This document shows positions 8,382 through 10,530 of a DNA stretch of 10,530 nt, in pieces. The DNA lies in NCBI RefSeq assembly GCF_000611645.1, contig NW_014012038.1, positions 3,234 to 13,763 on the forward strand, in the 5' to 3' direction. The stretch is from Monoraphidium neglectum (lineage: Eukaryota; Chlorophyta; Chlorophyceae; Sphaeropleales; Selenastraceae). Every line of letters starts with the position of its first letter. Position 1 is the first letter of the stretch. A program made the position numbers and the translations under genes. The notes beneath the pieces were generated by a model. The model was not told the origin of the DNA and did no database searches. It saw only the letters and a program-made list of their open reading frames with translations.

Positions 8382-10453
8382 ATGCGCCACGATCACGCTG
8401 GCTGGCCCCCCCGCCGAGCCCCCGGCGCCGCTGGCGCGCCCACGCCCGGCCTGCTCTTGCTGAGCGCACTGCTGCTCGCGGCGCTCGCCGCCGCGCTGCC
8501 GGCGACGCCCGCGGGCATCCACTCGGATCCCGCAGCAGCAAACGCAGCCGTCAGCAGCGGCGGCGGCATACCAAAGCTGATACACCAGTCGTGGAAGACC
8601 CGGGAGCTCCCACCCCAGTTCCAATCGTATGCGGTGAGCGGGCGCCAGCTGGCGGTGCCATCGGGCCGCGACGCAGCCAATCGCACGCCTGCGCGGCCGA
8701 GGGGCTCCCAAGCCGCGCCTCGGCGGGTAGCACAGGGCCCGGGCGTCCCCGTTAGCATCCACGTCAATGGGGCGGCACATCCGCACGGCCATGGCACTGC
8801 TCGCGAATGATCATGCACGCTACACGGTCATGCGCACCCGCATGCGAGCGGGGCAGGCGACCTGGCGGGAGCTCCACCCGAGCTGGCGGTACACCCTATG
8901 GACCGACGACGACAATCGGCGGCTGGTGGGTTGGGTTTGACACATCCATCATCCAATGTATGCAAGTTCCCAGGATGTTTATGAATGATCGCTGCCGGGA
9001 ATGCGACCAGCTGGCCGAGCAGCACAGCCAACAAGCCGCGGGCCCGCGCCGCCGGCCGCGCCTCCGCCTCATTCGGCGGCGCGCGCGGCGAGCAGCGAGC
9101 GGCGCGGCGTCGCGGACCGCCCAGCAGCCGTGCGCGCGTGGGGCGCCTCGGCAGCAGCTGGGCAGGCGCGGCGGGACGCGCGCTTCAACGCCAGAGAGGG
9201 GCTGCGGCGCGCGCGGGCGGCCCGGCACACGGCATCCCAGACCTGCAGCGCACCACCGTGATGCAGCTGCGCCACGCCGAGCCGCGCCTACCCGAATCCA
9301 CAAGGCACACCGCAACCCAGCCCCAGGCTCTCTGTCCCCCCCCACCCCCCTGCCCGCGCCCTTGTTTAGCGCCGGGCTTGCTTGAGATCCGTTTCCCGCC
9401 TCTGTGCAATTCATTTGCACACCCACCCAGGCTGCGACCCACTTCCCCTGGTTCCTGGAGACCTACAACTCATTCGAATCAGAGATCATGCGCGCGGACA
9501 CGGTGGGCGCACGCGCAGAGGCCTCACACCCCTCCGCACGACGGCCCGCCCAAGCCGGCCCGGGCTGGCCTGGGGCCCGGCGCGTCGGCTATCTCGGCGA
9601 GCGGCAGCCGTGCTCAGGACGGGCGGTGGGCGAGGGGCGAGGGGCCTGATTTGGCGACAGGATCCATTCGGCCAAAATCTCTGGGGCTCGACACCTAAAC
9701 AACACCCAACACACACAACAATGACACAACAACACGTCGCCCGACTGCATGGGGCGCCGTTCTTTTTGCCGCAGGCGCGCTACATGTACATGCACGTGCT
9801 TGGCGGGGTATACGCTGACCTGGGTGAGTCATCGTTTGACTTTTTGTCTGTGGACTTGCTCGCACCTCCGAGCGGGCTTCAGAATGATAACCCTGTACAT
9901 ATGGAGTCAGGGCTCATGCGACAAAATCCACCTTGAGCCAGCTGGGTGCGCCCCGCCCCCGCCGCGGCCCACGGGGGCGGCTTTGCGCTGCCCGCACTGG
10001 ACCCCGCGCCCTCAGCGGGGGAAGCGCTTTCCGACGCGCTGCGCGTTGCTGCCACGCGCACCGGGGCAGCCCCCACCCCCTCACCTTCTCCTTTTGCCTG
10101 CCGCCCAGCCGACCGCTGTATCCGCCACGAACCATATCACCCATCGCGCCAGACACCAGCCCCACTCGTCATCCCCTCACCCGCTGGCGCCGCCCCGGCC
10201 CCGCCGTGCCCTTGCTGCAGACCTGGAGTGCCTCCGCCCCTTGGACTCCCTCCTCGGACCCGTCAACGCGACCGCCTCGGGATCCTCAAAACCCGTCGCC
10301 GTGGTGGCCTTGATGGGTGATGACCTGTCATTCGGCCACAACGTGCCCAACGCCTTCCTGGCGGCCGCGCCGGGCCACCCCCTGTGGGTGGAAGTCCTGC
10401 GGGCGGTGCAGGCGGCGGCGGCGGACAAGGGGCCAGGGGACTGGGTCGAGGAC
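8382..10453 (+). CDS. GT32-family (Och1-like, DXD) Golgi glycosyltransferase, first five exons (runs off right edge)
   Basis: GT32 enzymes (yeast Och1, Sur1/Csh1) transfer mannose or related sugars from nucleotide sugars to glycans or sphingolipids in the Golgi. Exons are 8382-8633, 8857-8925, 9431-9502, 9775-9823 and 10221-10453. Donors are GTGAGC, GTGGGT, GTGGGC and GTGAGT; acceptors are CAG. Phases are 0, 0, 0 and 1, and all match. The 225 residues show a type II membrane topology: short basic N-terminus and anchor at about 21-40. Then come IPKLIHQSWKT (63-73), WRELHPSWRYTLWTDDDNR (87-105), HFPWFLETY (111-119), IMRAD (126-130) and GGVYADLD (141-148). The last gives the metal/sugar-nucleotide DXD at 146-148, followed by ECLRPLDSLL and SFGHNVPNAFLAAAPGHP. 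Intron 4 splits the second Asp of DXD. A GTGAGC donor at 10454 suggests more exons, since the family's downstream TGP region is missing; reading through instead stops at 10498. Acceptor sugar unknown. The start has an A at -3. Confidence 0.92.
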
Positions 10454-10530
10454 GTGAGCGGATGGCTGGTTTTTTGGGGTTTGGGGCCGGGGCGCTAGCT
10501 AGCTGGCTGGCTGCATGCGGTGTGGCAGGT

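Noticed and set aside
8634..8856. Continuation of the GT32 first exon past 8633
   Set aside because: Read-through destroys the conserved spacing between the FxxY and TW of the family. The GTGAGC donor and the CAG at 8856 restore it exactly.
1..10530. CRISPR array, insertion sequence, prophage or bacterial operon
   Set aside because: No spaced direct repeats, transposase motifs or ribosome binding sites. Gene structure is clearly eukaryotic with spliceosomal introns.

Overview
The window looks like nuclear DNA of a GC-rich, intron-rich eukaryotic microalga, most likely a chlorophyte green alga. Three genes are each broken into short exons by introns of about 100-500 bases. The introns start mostly with GTGAGC, GTGGGC, GTGCGG or GTGACT and end in CAG or TAG, the sequence carries many (CA/TG)n microsatellites, and the protein families fit an alga. 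I cannot name the genus. There is no operon structure, CRISPR array, tRNA or rRNA gene that I can support.

Layout. (1) 1-1223, minus strand: the 5' part of a MATE-family (DETOXIFICATION-type) transporter gene, exons at 1223-1030, 750-598 and 252-183. The remainder lies beyond the left edge. (2) 1224-2051: spacer holding the SFT2 3' end and the MATE promoter side. (3) 2052-3747, minus strand: a complete six-exon gene for a 176-residue SFT2-family Golgi vesicle-transport protein, including a 23-base microexon. (4) 3748-4683: divergent spacer with no gene I can support. (5) 4684-5315, plus strand: a probable small unknown gene; a three-exon model gives 91 residues. (6) 5316-6600, plus strand: scattered exon-like pieces, of which 6015-6068 and 6265-6327 are the best, followed by a TGTAATAAA poly(A)-type signal at 6590-6598. 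(7) 6600-8100: GC-rich sequence with no gene I can call. (8) 8100-10530, plus strand: upstream region and the first five exons of a GT32-family (Och1-like) Golgi glycosyltransferase, running off the right edge.

The splice models of the three recognised genes were built by hand. In each, intron phases match at every junction and the joined protein restores the family motifs, so these assignments are strong. SFT2 and the GT32 enzyme both belong to the Golgi and the MATE protein to a membrane, but the genes have separate promoters and nothing in the sequence shows coordinated control. The middle 4.6 kb, between the SFT2 start and the GT32 start, is the least understood part of the window.
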